64,000 bases of DNA from Nanosynbacter sp963548005 (GTDB lineage Bacteria; Patescibacteriota; Saccharimonadia; Saccharimonadales; Saccharimonadaceae), in contig CAUUSW010000004.1 in the NCBI GenBank assembly GCA_963548005.1, positions 31,583-95,582 on the forward strand, in the 5' to 3' direction. Shown here one piece after another: positions 53,001 to 59,280 of this stretch (its first letter is position 1; each line of letters starts with the position of its first letter). The position numbers and the translations under genes are program-made. Below the pieces are notes generated by a model. That model had not been told where the DNA came from, did not search any database, and worked only from the letters and a program-made list of their open reading frames with translations.

Positions 53001-54227
53001 TTCATCTACTAGCTTAAACTTCACATACACACTCGGATCAGTAACCGTCTGGTAAGCGTCATTATCCATAGTTACTTCGGCCTTGCTAACAGGGGTAGCA
53101 AACTTGGTGTCGTACATCAGCACCTTTTCGCCTTCGTAGATTTTGCCAGCCTCATACAACTGTTTAAAGGCCCACCAAACGCTCTCCATAAAATTCTTAT
53201 CCATGGTGCGGTAGGCACCCGCAAAGTCCACCCAGCGACCGATGCGGTCGATCACGCCCTGCCAGGTTTCGCTGTTGGCCACCATGCTCTCGCGCGCCTT
53301 AGTGATGTATTTTTCTAGGCTGATGGTCGGCAGCGGATTGCCGTCTTTATCCAGCGGCGCTGGTTGATTATATACAGCATCCGGATAACTGCTCACTTCG
53401 AGACTATATAGCAACCAGTTAACCCCTGTTTCGGTAGACATATGCTCACCAACTCTTTGAAATCCATTGCGCTCATACAAATTCACCAATTTAGGTTGAT
53501 GCTCGCCAACCTCTATACGAATCTCTTTGACCCCCTCCTGCTTACTTAAGCGAACAGCTTCTTTTAACATTGCATCCGCATAACCTTGCTTTTGGAATTC
53601 CGGTAGTACCGCCATTTTATAGAGATAACCAACCGACGTGCCATTATCCTTTTTTCCTGCAAAAAAATTATAACTATCCTCATCACTTATGACGACACTC
53701 CCTACTAGCTTATCGTCATCGTAAGCTACATAAAAATTATCTCTCCCAAATTCTTCTGCTAATTTATCTGACGTTAGATTGTTGGCACCCCAGCTACTGC
53801 TACCATAGCCTCGCTGCCCCATCCAGCCAGCAACTTTAGTAATAACTCTCATTGCGTTATCGAAATCATTTACCAGTTTAACTCGCTTGACACTATTCGT
53901 CACAATCTGCCGGCGATCCACGATATTCAGCTGCTTTTCGACGAAATTCTCCGCCGGCAGGCCATGACAGTCCCAACCCCAGCGGCGCTCCACACGCTTG
54001 CCCTTCATCGTCCAGTAGCGTGGCACTGCATCCTTAACGATGCTACTGAGCAACGTACCATGATGCGGCACACCAGTGATAAACGGTGGCCCGTCGTAAA
54101 AAACGTAGGCATTATCCGCCGGCCGCTGCGCCACCGACTTTTCAAACGTCTGGCCATCCTTCCAGCGCTGCACCCAATCCTTTTCGTATTCTGCCGCCCG
54201 GCGGCGTGTGCCGTGTGTGAATTTCAT
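50010..54227 (-). CDS. ileS: Isoleucyl-tRNA synthetase with inserted GNAT and RBBP9-like hydrolase domains
   Basis: This class I synthetase charges tRNA-Ile. It has 1405 residues, about 365 more than usual. Recognisable core parts are the HIGH-region variant PHHGT (54-58), WGWDCHGLP (83-91), WTTTPWTLPAN (416-426, CP1 editing domain), KMSKS and the anticodon-binding C-terminal region of eukaryote-like IleRS2. Two extra enzymes are inserted in frame. The first is a GNAT-like acetyltransferase at about 116-280, with MAVLPEFQKQGYA and NLYERNGF. The second, an RBBP9/YdeN-like alpha/beta hydrolase at about 447-623, sits in the CP1 region, with Ser512 (HSLGA), Asp579/580 (SDD) and His607 (GHFF). The C-terminal domain continues normally afterwards. 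It is the last gene of the T-box-led operon and is preceded by AGGAGG. Confidence 0.93.
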   Translation of the reverse strand: MKFTHGTRRRAAEYEKDWVQRWKDGQTFEKSVAQRPADNAYVFYDGPPFITGVPHHGTLLSSIVKDAVPRYWTMKGKRVERRWGWDCHGLPAENFVEKQLNIVDRRQIVTNSVKRVKLVNDFDNAMRVITKVAGWMGQRGYGSSSWGANNLTSDKLAEEFGRDNFYVAYDDDKLVGSVVISDEDSYNFFAGKKDNGTSVGYLYKMAVLPEFQKQGYADAMLKEAVRLSKQEGVKEIRIEVGEHQPKLVNLYERNGFQRVGEHMSTETGVNWLLYSLEVSSYPDAVYNQPAPLDKDGNPLPTISLEKYITKARESMVANSETWQGVIDRIGRWVDFAGAYRTMDKNFMESVWWAFKQLYEAGKIYEGEKVLMYDTKFATPVSKAEVTMDNDAYQTVTDPSVYVKFKLVDEDAAVLAWTTTPWTLPANLMLAVNPDMTYCEVKVPKGTKNVFLLSGKHAYASREYYPQLKQQLEQQGYAVTIIDHVNPDSPDLAENVERLAQYDFANAHVVTHSLGAATFLKYLQDANVTVASLTMIAPAYGVSNSSDEQWKQESGYVGLAVDLAQVRRKIDQRPTIVYSDDAEVLNQGFAQLGTELDAVMQHEPGKGHFFATEKSLAPEITLPLSEKFILAEEALERTLQDEKHQSLDYDVLRTFPGSELVGKKYQPLDTGSTWPQNDKIHTIYAADFVSHESGTGIVHIAPAYGEDDFELGKANGIAPFHVIDDNGYYTDTNYKGLEVWENNKFIAKDLKEKGVVWKIEYIRHEYPFNPRSKQRIMYRAIPSWFFDIQGQKPLMLEQNEHINWFPAHLKHGRFAKNIEQAPDWNLSRDRFWATAMPVWKGDRGTVKVVGSYAELKELSGVELDDYHRPWVDDITFEIDGEKFTRIDKVLDCWFESGSMPFAQLHYPFENQAKFEQNYPADFIVEYIGQVRAWFYYVHAVNTALAEIGAFGEAGEQHKNAYSNVITTGVVAGNDGRKMSKSLGNFTDPNELMDKFSADSLRFLLLSSPLLNGEDFALHDKDVGDVARKLAMIWNMYDFFTMYAEVDGWEFDGELVDPLSGQAISGDEGFAFPAKRGQERQLDQLAAERPEATDIATVVNVVTNPLDIWIVSRLHQLVAEVEKNMGAYNIPDALSPILPFLDDASNWYVRRSRRRFWRSLKGAAGAEDDGDKNDAYRTLHYVLVRLSYILAPFTPFLAEELYHNLTGDDESIHLKDWLPAGAVNEQVLADMSRTRELINNGLSLRMKQDEHQASIKVRQPLQFTAYAGAKLAEYYEQIMAEELNVKEIRWIENLDEHLADYEVTEGTIKPENWIEISKHLTPELKREGLMREVIRHVQSARKKAGLQVDDRIMLQLTTNDEQLHQAIDEHAEVIAAETLAVFGKVHDNQSTVTVEGAGLEIALVVVK
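52359..52889 (-). other. RBBP9-like serine hydrolase domain inside ileS
   Basis: These bases encode residues about 447-623 of IleRS. The segment reads as a complete small alpha/beta hydrolase: FLLSGKHAYASREYYPQL, then IIDHVNPDSPDL, nucleophile elbow THSLGAATFLKYL, APAYG, YSDDAEV and GKGHFF. Distances Ser512-Asp580 (68) and Asp580-His607 (27) are close to those of human RBBP9. IleRS sequence resumes at KFILAEEALERTL. Confidence 0.75.
53388..53882 (-). other. GNAT acetyltransferase domain inside ileS
   Basis: These bases encode residues about 116-280 of IleRS, between KQLNIVDRR and ISLEKYITK of the synthetase. The segment has the GNAT beta-bulge and P-loop QKQGYA with a preceding YLYKMAVLPE strand, IRIEVGEHQ and the B motif NLYERNGFQRVGEHM. 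It is therefore an acetyl-CoA-binding fold; the acceptor is not known. Confidence 0.75.
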
Positions 54228-54300
54228 ACTTCCTCCTTATCTACCTTACGTTCACTACTCTGCTTAAGTCGTTCATTCAAGTTTTCCTATTCCCTGATCA

Positions 54301-55095
54301 TCATTCTCTTAGTGTCCTCATCGCCTCCACTATCTCCTCATGAACGATTCCATTGCTTAATACCGCCCCGCAAATATCCTGATCATACCGCTGCTCCCGG
54401 CCGAAGAGGTCAGTCACCTTGCCGCCAGCTTCCTCAACGATAACTTTTGCTGCCGCAATGTCAACATTTTTACCCTTCGTGCCAGCAAAGACCGACGCGG
54501 CGAATCCACCACGCGCTACTAAGGCTGCCGCGTGCGTCGTGCTTCCTAGCGCCGTGACATATGCACCCTTCTCATACGCTAACTTGTGAATCACCCGCAT
54601 AACATCCCACTCTGCACTTGGCCACCAATCCACATTCATCCCGGTCATCCCACCAAAACTCTTCTTATTCACATAAATCTGTTTACCATTCATAAACGCA
54701 CCCTGGCCACGGACCGCCCAATACAAATGGTCACTAAACGGCGCATAAATGACACCAATTTCTGGCCGGCCATTAATCACTAGCGCTAACGAGAACACCG
54801 ATACCGGTAACTCCATCGCAAAAGGTACCGTACCGTCAATCGGGTCACATACCCACACATAGTCCGAGCCACGGCGAGCACTCGCTTCTTCACCGTCAAT
54901 ATCATGGTCTGGATATCGCTCGGTTACTCGCTGGATCACAAGCTGGTTGATTTCCTCATCGGCAATGGTCACGATCGTATTGTCGGCTTTAAAGTGAGCA
55001 TTCGGTTTTTTACCAAAATATTTTTGCATAATGTCGCCCGCTTCGTGCGCTACACTTTTTGCAAAATCAAGCCATTCTTGTTGTTGGTTGGTCAC
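54301..55095 (-). CDS. Inositol monophosphatase family protein
   Basis: The 264-residue protein has the metal-site motifs of the IMPase/CysQ/FBPase superfamily: VTIADEE (residue about 45), IDGEEAS and the signature WVCDPIDGTVPFAMELP near 85-100, with a later DIAAAKVIVEEAGGKVTD. It may hydrolyse inositol phosphate, 3'-phosphoadenosine phosphate or histidinol phosphate; motifs alone do not decide. Its start overlaps the upstream gene stop by four bases, and ileS follows after 73 bases with no terminator. Confidence 0.88.
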   Translation of the reverse strand: MTNQQQEWLDFAKSVAHEAGDIMQKYFGKKPNAHFKADNTIVTIADEEINQLVIQRVTERYPDHDIDGEEASARRGSDYVWVCDPIDGTVPFAMELPVSVFSLALVINGRPEIGVIYAPFSDHLYWAVRGQGAFMNGKQIYVNKKSFGGMTGMNVDWWPSAEWDVMRVIHKLAYEKGAYVTALGSTTHAAALVARGGFAASVFAGTKGKNVDIAAAKVIVEEAGGKVTDLFGREQRYDQDICGAVLSNGIVHEEIVEAMRTLRE

Positions 55096-55616
55096 AATTT
55101 ACTCCTTAATAATATATTTCTTAGTGTCATCGCTACTGTATCATCCAGCACTCGCACTCGATCCCTATGTCGATCACTATACCCAAGCGCACCCTTCTGA
55201 TTTGTATAGAGCGTTATGTGCGGAATGATAAACTCTGCCCGCGGGATCAGCTCACGAATTGCATCACGCCAAGTCTCTAGTTCATCCCATCGAGCGAGCG
55301 CGATAATCGTTTGTCGGTTAGCCGTGTCATCCTTTAGCTTAAGAAAATCACCGGTCAATTCTGGCTCTGTGGTCATTGCCGCACCAGCTTGACACGACAC
55401 CTGTTCCAGTCGTCCATAGCCGGCCTCATCGAACCCGTACTCCTCACGCACCGCAAATAACGACAAATGGAATTCATCATCTTTGAGCAACAACCCCACC
55501 ACCTGACGTGGAAAACCTATCGCACGCACCAAATCAGTCGTATCATACATGATATAATCATGTGTCTGATCAATGACAAAATTGTTCACTCGACTGTTAC
55601 ACATACATCCCTTCAT
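55092..55616 (-). CDS. 2H phosphoesterase-like protein
   Basis: The 174-residue protein has two H-x-[ST] motifs, HLSLF at residues 50-54 and HITLY at 133-137, spaced as in the 2H phosphoesterase superfamily (LigT, cyclic phosphodiesterases, AKAP-like). Around them the predicted fold is alternating strand and helix. Members cleave or form 2',3'-cyclic phosphate bonds in RNA or nucleotides. The rest of the sequence is divergent, so I call the family tentatively. It is the first gene after the T-box leader and overlaps the IMPase-like gene by four bases. Confidence 0.55.
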   Translation of the reverse strand: MKGCMCNSRVNNFVIDQTHDYIMYDTTDLVRAIGFPRQVVGLLLKDDEFHLSLFAVREEYGFDEAGYGRLEQVSCQAGAAMTTEPELTGDFLKLKDDTANRQTIIALARWDELETWRDAIRELIPRAEFIIPHITLYTNQKGALGYSDRHRDRVRVLDDTVAMTLRNILLRSKL

Positions 55617-55655
55617 ATTGAGCAGCTCCTATTAGTATCAAACGAGAACTCTCTC

Positions 55656-55944
55656 AAACAAAAATCACCTCTCTTGACTTCGAGAATCCGCTGGAGGTGC
55701 TTCAAACGGACGGTACCATCTCGATTCCAAAAGAAGTGATTCTTCCGTGGGTTTCGCCGAGTTGATCGGTATCCACGCACTCTTTTAGCGCTTAATCGTT
55801 CACTTTGTCGCAGTGAGTCGCGGCGGGGTCTAATCTCAGCCGATAAAAACTGATTTCTTCCCGCAGGCTTCGCGGTTGATAGCCGCTCATTTCGCGCCGG
55901 TATCGCCAAGATGATCATTCACCTGACACACGCGAAAACGCCCT
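55656..55944 (-). promoter_or_regulatory. T-box riboswitch leader of the 2H-IMPase-ileS operon
   Basis: The minus-strand RNA has the features of a T-box. The antiterminator (55681-55723) has a CGAGA/TCTCG helix, the seven-base TGGTACC bulge at 55712-55718 and a GTCCG/CGGAT helix with one G-U pair. A competing terminator pairs CACCTC (55694-55699) with GAGGTG (55666-55671), followed by ATTTTTG. A GAAG/CTTC hairpin lies just before the antiterminator, and a long 5' hairpin (55890-55937) could be stem I. The bulge base N is U, fitting discriminator A73 of tRNA-Ile. The specifier codon is not assigned with certainty. The gene order ending in ileS supports isoleucine sensing. Confidence 0.7.
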
Positions 55945-55950
55945 ACGACA

Positions 55951-55979
55951 ATTGTAGCGCGTTTTCGCCAAAACTCCAA
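55951..55979 (-). promoter_or_regulatory. Promoter of the T-box-led operon
   Basis: TTGGAG (55974-55979), 17 bases, TACAAT (55951-55956) on the minus strand would start the RNA near 55944. The promoter lies within an inverted repeat (GCGAAAACGC with GCGTTTTCGC, about 55931-55969) that also could end transcription of the upstream LiaF-like gene. Confidence 0.5.
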
Positions 55980-55984
55980 GAGGA

Positions 55985-56674
55985 CTATTTAACCTGTAAG
56001 CCGCCCAAAATACACTCACCCCTCAGGTGGATTGTCTTTTTAGCAGAAGACTTCGGCGCAGTTTTATCCTCACTGCCGCCCAAAATACCGCGAACATCAT
56101 TTTGGACAATTACGTCGTCCGGCAAACTAATGCTGGCGCCGCCACAAAACGTAAACACATCAATCATTGCACCGTCCTTAATCTTTGCCTGACGTAGATC
56201 CAACTCCACACCGCCAAATATCGCCGTCACCGAGCCGCCAGTATAATCGCCTTTCACCCGCGATTCTTCGCCGTAAAAAATTGCAACTTTTTCGTTATCG
56301 CTACCATCAGCGGCCAGCTTTTTAGATCGTCTGCGACCCCCAGACCCGATACTCAGCATGATTACCAAGCCAACAATGATTAATATCACTGGCCAAAATA
56401 GCTTCCAGACACTAACATTAATCACATTATAGGTGTTCAGTCCGATCGCCGTACCAACAGCTATCAACAGTAACCCCCACACCCAGGCCGCTGGTCTACG
56501 GGAGCTGAATAATGCTGATAAACCAGCCAGGAGAAATATACCTGCCCAAAAAGTACCCCAAAATAGGTGCCAGTTATCAAAGGTAATAATCCCGAGATTC
56601 CGCAGCAGCAAAATCCCGCCGAGCGACACAATGGTAACACCCAAAAACGCTCTAATGAGAAAATTTTTCTTCAT
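55985..56674 (-). CDS. LiaF-like membrane protein
   Basis: The 229-residue protein has four membrane helices in the first 115 residues (LiaI/LiaF-type TM region). A basic linker (RRRSKK) follows, then a beta-helix-like C-terminal domain (about 135-229) with repeated FGGVELDL / GILGGSED / ILGGLQV stretches typical of LiaF and YvqF (cell-wall-active antibiotic response proteins). In Bacillus, LiaF restrains an envelope-stress kinase, but no LiaRS pair lies in this window. It sits directly upstream of the T-box leader. Confidence 0.82.
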   Translation of the reverse strand: MKKNFLIRAFLGVTIVSLGGILLLRNLGIITFDNWHLFWGTFWAGIFLLAGLSALFSSRRPAAWVWGLLLIAVGTAIGLNTYNVINVSVWKLFWPVILIIVGLVIMLSIGSGGRRRSKKLAADGSDNEKVAIFYGEESRVKGDYTGGSVTAIFGGVELDLRQAKIKDGAMIDVFTFCGGASISLPDDVIVQNDVRGILGGSEDKTAPKSSAKKTIHLRGECILGGLQVK

Positions 56675-56725
56675 ATGCCCAGTATACGGATACTAGTACC
56701 ATTATTCAATACGCCTACTCTTAAT

Positions 56726-57334
56726 TTATGCAAATAGCTCACGCCCAAATGTTGCTAAAATAACAACAACGATCACAACGGTCACTAGCGCCAGCAGGAA
56801 TGTATCGAATCCCCGGTCGACAAATTTTCTCGTACGCCTACCGCCAACCGCGCCAGTCACCACATTATATCTCGTCAGTCCGTAACAGACCAGCAGCATA
56901 CCTGCGTCCAGCGTCAAGCACCACGGACACAACGCACCAATCTCAACATAACTCATATAAAACATCCAACCAGCAAACAGCAAGCCCGCCACAGCGCCAA
57001 GCTGCGCGCCCCACATAAACCACTTCGGAAACTTCGCACCCGCTAGCAACGCCACCGCAATTGTCACCATCACCGGCAGCGTCATCACGCCGATAAAACT
57101 ATTAGGAAAACCCAGTAGTGCCGCTGACCAATGGTTCACCACCGCCGAGCAGCTCATCGCCGCGTTCAAGTCGCAGTTCAGCACGGCATGCGAATTTTTA
57201 GCAAGCGTCAGCGATTCAATTGATAATACAAACGAAGCCAATAGTCCCAAGCCGCTACCAACCAGCATCATCAGCGCTGCTAGTCTCTGACGCTTTGATT
57301 CTTTACCCAGCCGCTTGCACAACTTATCAAACAT
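56726..57334 (-). CDS. Vitamin K epoxide reductase family protein (VKOR)
   Basis: VKOR proteins oxidise quinone-coupled cysteines and in bacteria feed disulfide bonds to a thioredoxin-like partner outside the membrane. The 202-residue protein has four to five helices and the expected cysteines: LNCDLNAAMSCSAVVNHW with the loop cysteines and the active CPWC near 140. It overlaps the thioredoxin-like gene by eight bases, so the two are translated together. A DsbA-like partner domain is not fused. Confidence 0.9.
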   Translation of the reverse strand: MFDKLCKRLGKESKRQRLAALMMLVGSGLGLLASFVLSIESLTLAKNSHAVLNCDLNAAMSCSAVVNHWSAALLGFPNSFIGVMTLPVMVTIAVALLAGAKFPKWFMWGAQLGAVAGLLFAGWMFYMSYVEIGALCPWCLTLDAGMLLVCYGLTRYNVVTGAVGGRRTRKFVDRGFDTFLLALVTVVIVVVILATFGRELFA

Positions 57335-57584
57335 AAAAACTTACCTCGCTAATTGTCGGCAGAGGCAGCCCGCGCCACATATTCTGCATCTGGCTATCAG
57401 CGCTCAGCGCGATAACGGTTGGGTATTCAACGATGTCGTATGTCCGGCAAAAATCGCTGCCCTCAGCCGAATCTGGGTCAAGCTCCTCAATCGTATGTCC
57501 CGTCTGCCGACTAAAGTCATGCAGAAAACTAGTGACTTGGCGCGCGTAATCACTTTCTGCCCGATATACGACAACGACTCGCAT
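57327..57584 (-). CDS. Thioredoxin-fold protein without a CxxC motif
   Basis: The 85-residue protein has the thioredoxin pattern MRVVVVYRAESDYARQV with the redox helix and the cis-proline YPTVIAL, but the place of the CxxC pair reads AESDY, so no redox dithiol is present; a single Cys lies in SDFCRTY. It lies between nrdR and VKOR and overlaps VKOR by eight bases. It may have kept a binding role or be a non-redox thioredoxin-like protein. No signal peptide is seen. Confidence 0.65.
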   Translation of the reverse strand: MRVVVVYRAESDYARQVTSFLHDFSRQTGHTIEELDPDSAEGSDFCRTYDIVEYPTVIALSADSQMQNMWRGLPLPTISEVSFYV

Positions 57585-58036
57585 TATTCTTGTCCTTTCT
57601 GGCGACGTTGTTCTAGTATCTTGACGAAATCATCCAGCGTTTCAAACTTCTGGAACACACTGGCAAAACGTACGTACGCCACCTCGTTACGCTTCGCTAA
57701 CTCATCCAGCACAAACTCGCCGATCTGCTGCGACGGTACCTCTGAGGCGCCCAGGGCATACAACTTATCTTCAACCGCCGTAATAATCGACTCGACTTCC
57801 TCGTCGGACTTGAGAAATTTGCCAACCGACTGGCGCACCGCATGCGCGAGCTTAACTCGGTCAAACAGCTCACGACTACCGTTTTTCTTGATCACAATGA
57901 GGTTTGGCTTTTCTACTCGTTCATACGTAGTGAAACGCCGTCCATCCGGCGTCTCGCGGCGGCGGCGAATCGCCACGCCATCAGAAACCTCTCGCGACTC
58001 GATCACGCGGCTATCACCAATGTTAAATCCGCTCAT
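57584..58036 (-). CDS. nrdR: NrdR-type repressor lacking the zinc-ribbon cysteines
   Basis: NrdR represses ribonucleotide reductase genes in response to ATP/dATP. The 150-residue protein has the usual linker IESREVSDGVAIRRRRE, the RFTTYERVE box, and the ATP-cone (about 45-135, with LIVIKKNGSRELFDR and VAYVRFASVFQKF). In typical NrdR the N-terminus carries CPFC and CxxC; here these positions are SGFN and ETPDG, so all four zinc ligands are gone, and one residue is missing in the second site. It begins one base after the ftsZ stop. DNA binding may therefore be altered or lost. Confidence 0.9.
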   Translation of the reverse strand: MSGFNIGDSRVIESREVSDGVAIRRRRETPDGRRFTTYERVEKPNLIVIKKNGSRELFDRVKLAHAVRQSVGKFLKSDEEVESIITAVEDKLYALGASEVPSQQIGEFVLDELAKRNEVAYVRFASVFQKFETLDDFVKILEQRRQKGQE

Positions 58037-59227
58037 TTATTCCTCCTTGTTCTTTTTGCGGCGGCGAAGGAAGGCCGGCGTATCATCTTCGTCCGCCTCA
58101 TCCTCAGCTGGCTGATCCCAGATGTTATTTTCCTGCTCAGACGTAAAGTCCGTCGCTCCGCTCTGCTCACTAAGCTCCAGATCAATCCCTTCAACCACCT
58201 CATCATCAACTTCAGTCTCTGATTCATGCGACGCTTCACTCGTCAAACTCACCTCGTGATCATGATAGGTCTCACTATCAAACCCGGTGGCGATAACCGT
58301 GATGATCACCTCGTCTTCGAGCTCTGGCTTGAGCGTCGCTCCAAAGATAATATTGGCATCAGGACTGACCGCGCTGGTAATTACCTCAGCCGCCTCCTGA
58401 ATCTCCGCCATGCTCATGTCATAACCGCCAGTCACGTTAAACAGCACACCCTTCGCACCATCAATCGACACCTCGATCAGCGGACTCTCGATCGCTTGCT
58501 GAGCGGCCTGCACCGCACGGTTCTCGCCATCGGCCCGACCGATCCCCATCAGCGCCGAACCAGCCCGACTCATCACCGCCTTGACGTCAGCAAAGTCGAG
58601 ATTAATCAAACCATGCTCGGTAATCAGCTCTGATATCCCCTGCACACCTTGGCGCAGCACGTCATCAGCGATCTTGAACGTCTCGAGCAGCGGCGTCCGC
58701 CGATCAATCGTCTGCAGCAATCGGTCATTCGGAATAGTAATCAAAGTATCAACCTGGCGGCCCAGGTGAGTAATTGCCCAGTCTGCATTCACCCGACGCT
58801 TCTCGCCTTCAAAACTAAACGGTCGCGTCGCCACACCAACCACTAGGATGTCCATCTCGCGAGCGATCTCCGCCACGATATGCCCAGCGCCCGATCCGGT
58901 GCCACCACCCGCACCGATCGTCACAAACACCATGTCCGCACCCTCAAGCGCCTGGCGAATCTCCTCGCGTGACTCATTGGCTGCCGCCTCACCAACCATC
59001 GGATCAGCACCGGCACCCAGCCCATTAGTCGTAGTGTGCCCGAGATGAATCTTGACATCCGCCTTGGAATTGTGCAGCGCCTGAGCATCAGTGTTCATGG
59101 CGATAAACTGCACGCCAGTGAGCCCCGCATCCTTCATCCGATTGATGGCCGAACCACCAGCTCCACCGACACCGACAACTTTGATACTGGCAAACGTTTG
59201 AACTTCACTTGGTGTAATCTGCGGCAT
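58037..59227 (-). CDS. ftsZ: Cell division protein FtsZ
   Basis: FtsZ polymerises into the Z ring. The 396-residue protein has the GTP loop GAGGGTGSG at about 105-113, the VGGAGGSAINRM start, the T7 synergy loop NLDFADVKAVM and a long acidic C-terminal linker (about 320-385) before a basic tail (FLRRRKKNKEE). The conserved C-terminal peptide that binds FtsA is not clearly present. It follows ftsA by 53 bases; a TATACT box and a GGGAGAGG site precede it. Confidence 0.98.
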   Translation of the reverse strand: MPQITPSEVQTFASIKVVGVGGAGGSAINRMKDAGLTGVQFIAMNTDAQALHNSKADVKIHLGHTTTNGLGAGADPMVGEAAANESREEIRQALEGADMVFVTIGAGGGTGSGAGHIVAEIAREMDILVVGVATRPFSFEGEKRRVNADWAITHLGRQVDTLITIPNDRLLQTIDRRTPLLETFKIADDVLRQGVQGISELITEHGLINLDFADVKAVMSRAGSALMGIGRADGENRAVQAAQQAIESPLIEVSIDGAKGVLFNVTGGYDMSMAEIQEAAEVITSAVSPDANIIFGATLKPELEDEVIITVIATGFDSETYHDHEVSLTSEASHESETEVDDEVVEGIDLELSEQSGATDFTSEQENNIWDQPAEDEADEDDTPAFLRRRKKNKEE

Positions 59228-59280
59228 TTTCCTCTCCCTATCTTTCTCTTATCAAGTATACCATCTTTGTCTACTAGCTC

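Noticed and set aside
55741..55800. Resemblance of ATTAAGCGCTAAAAG and GTGGATACC to the 5' end of 23S rRNA.
   Set aside because: Only short pieces match and the rest of the region does not follow 23S; the T-box explains the structure better.
55613..55918. A 101-codon Arg-rich open frame on the minus strand overlapping the next gene start by ATGA.
   Set aside because: The same bases form a T-box-type antiterminator and terminator, the protein is very Arg-rich and matches no family I know, and its length is easily reached by chance.
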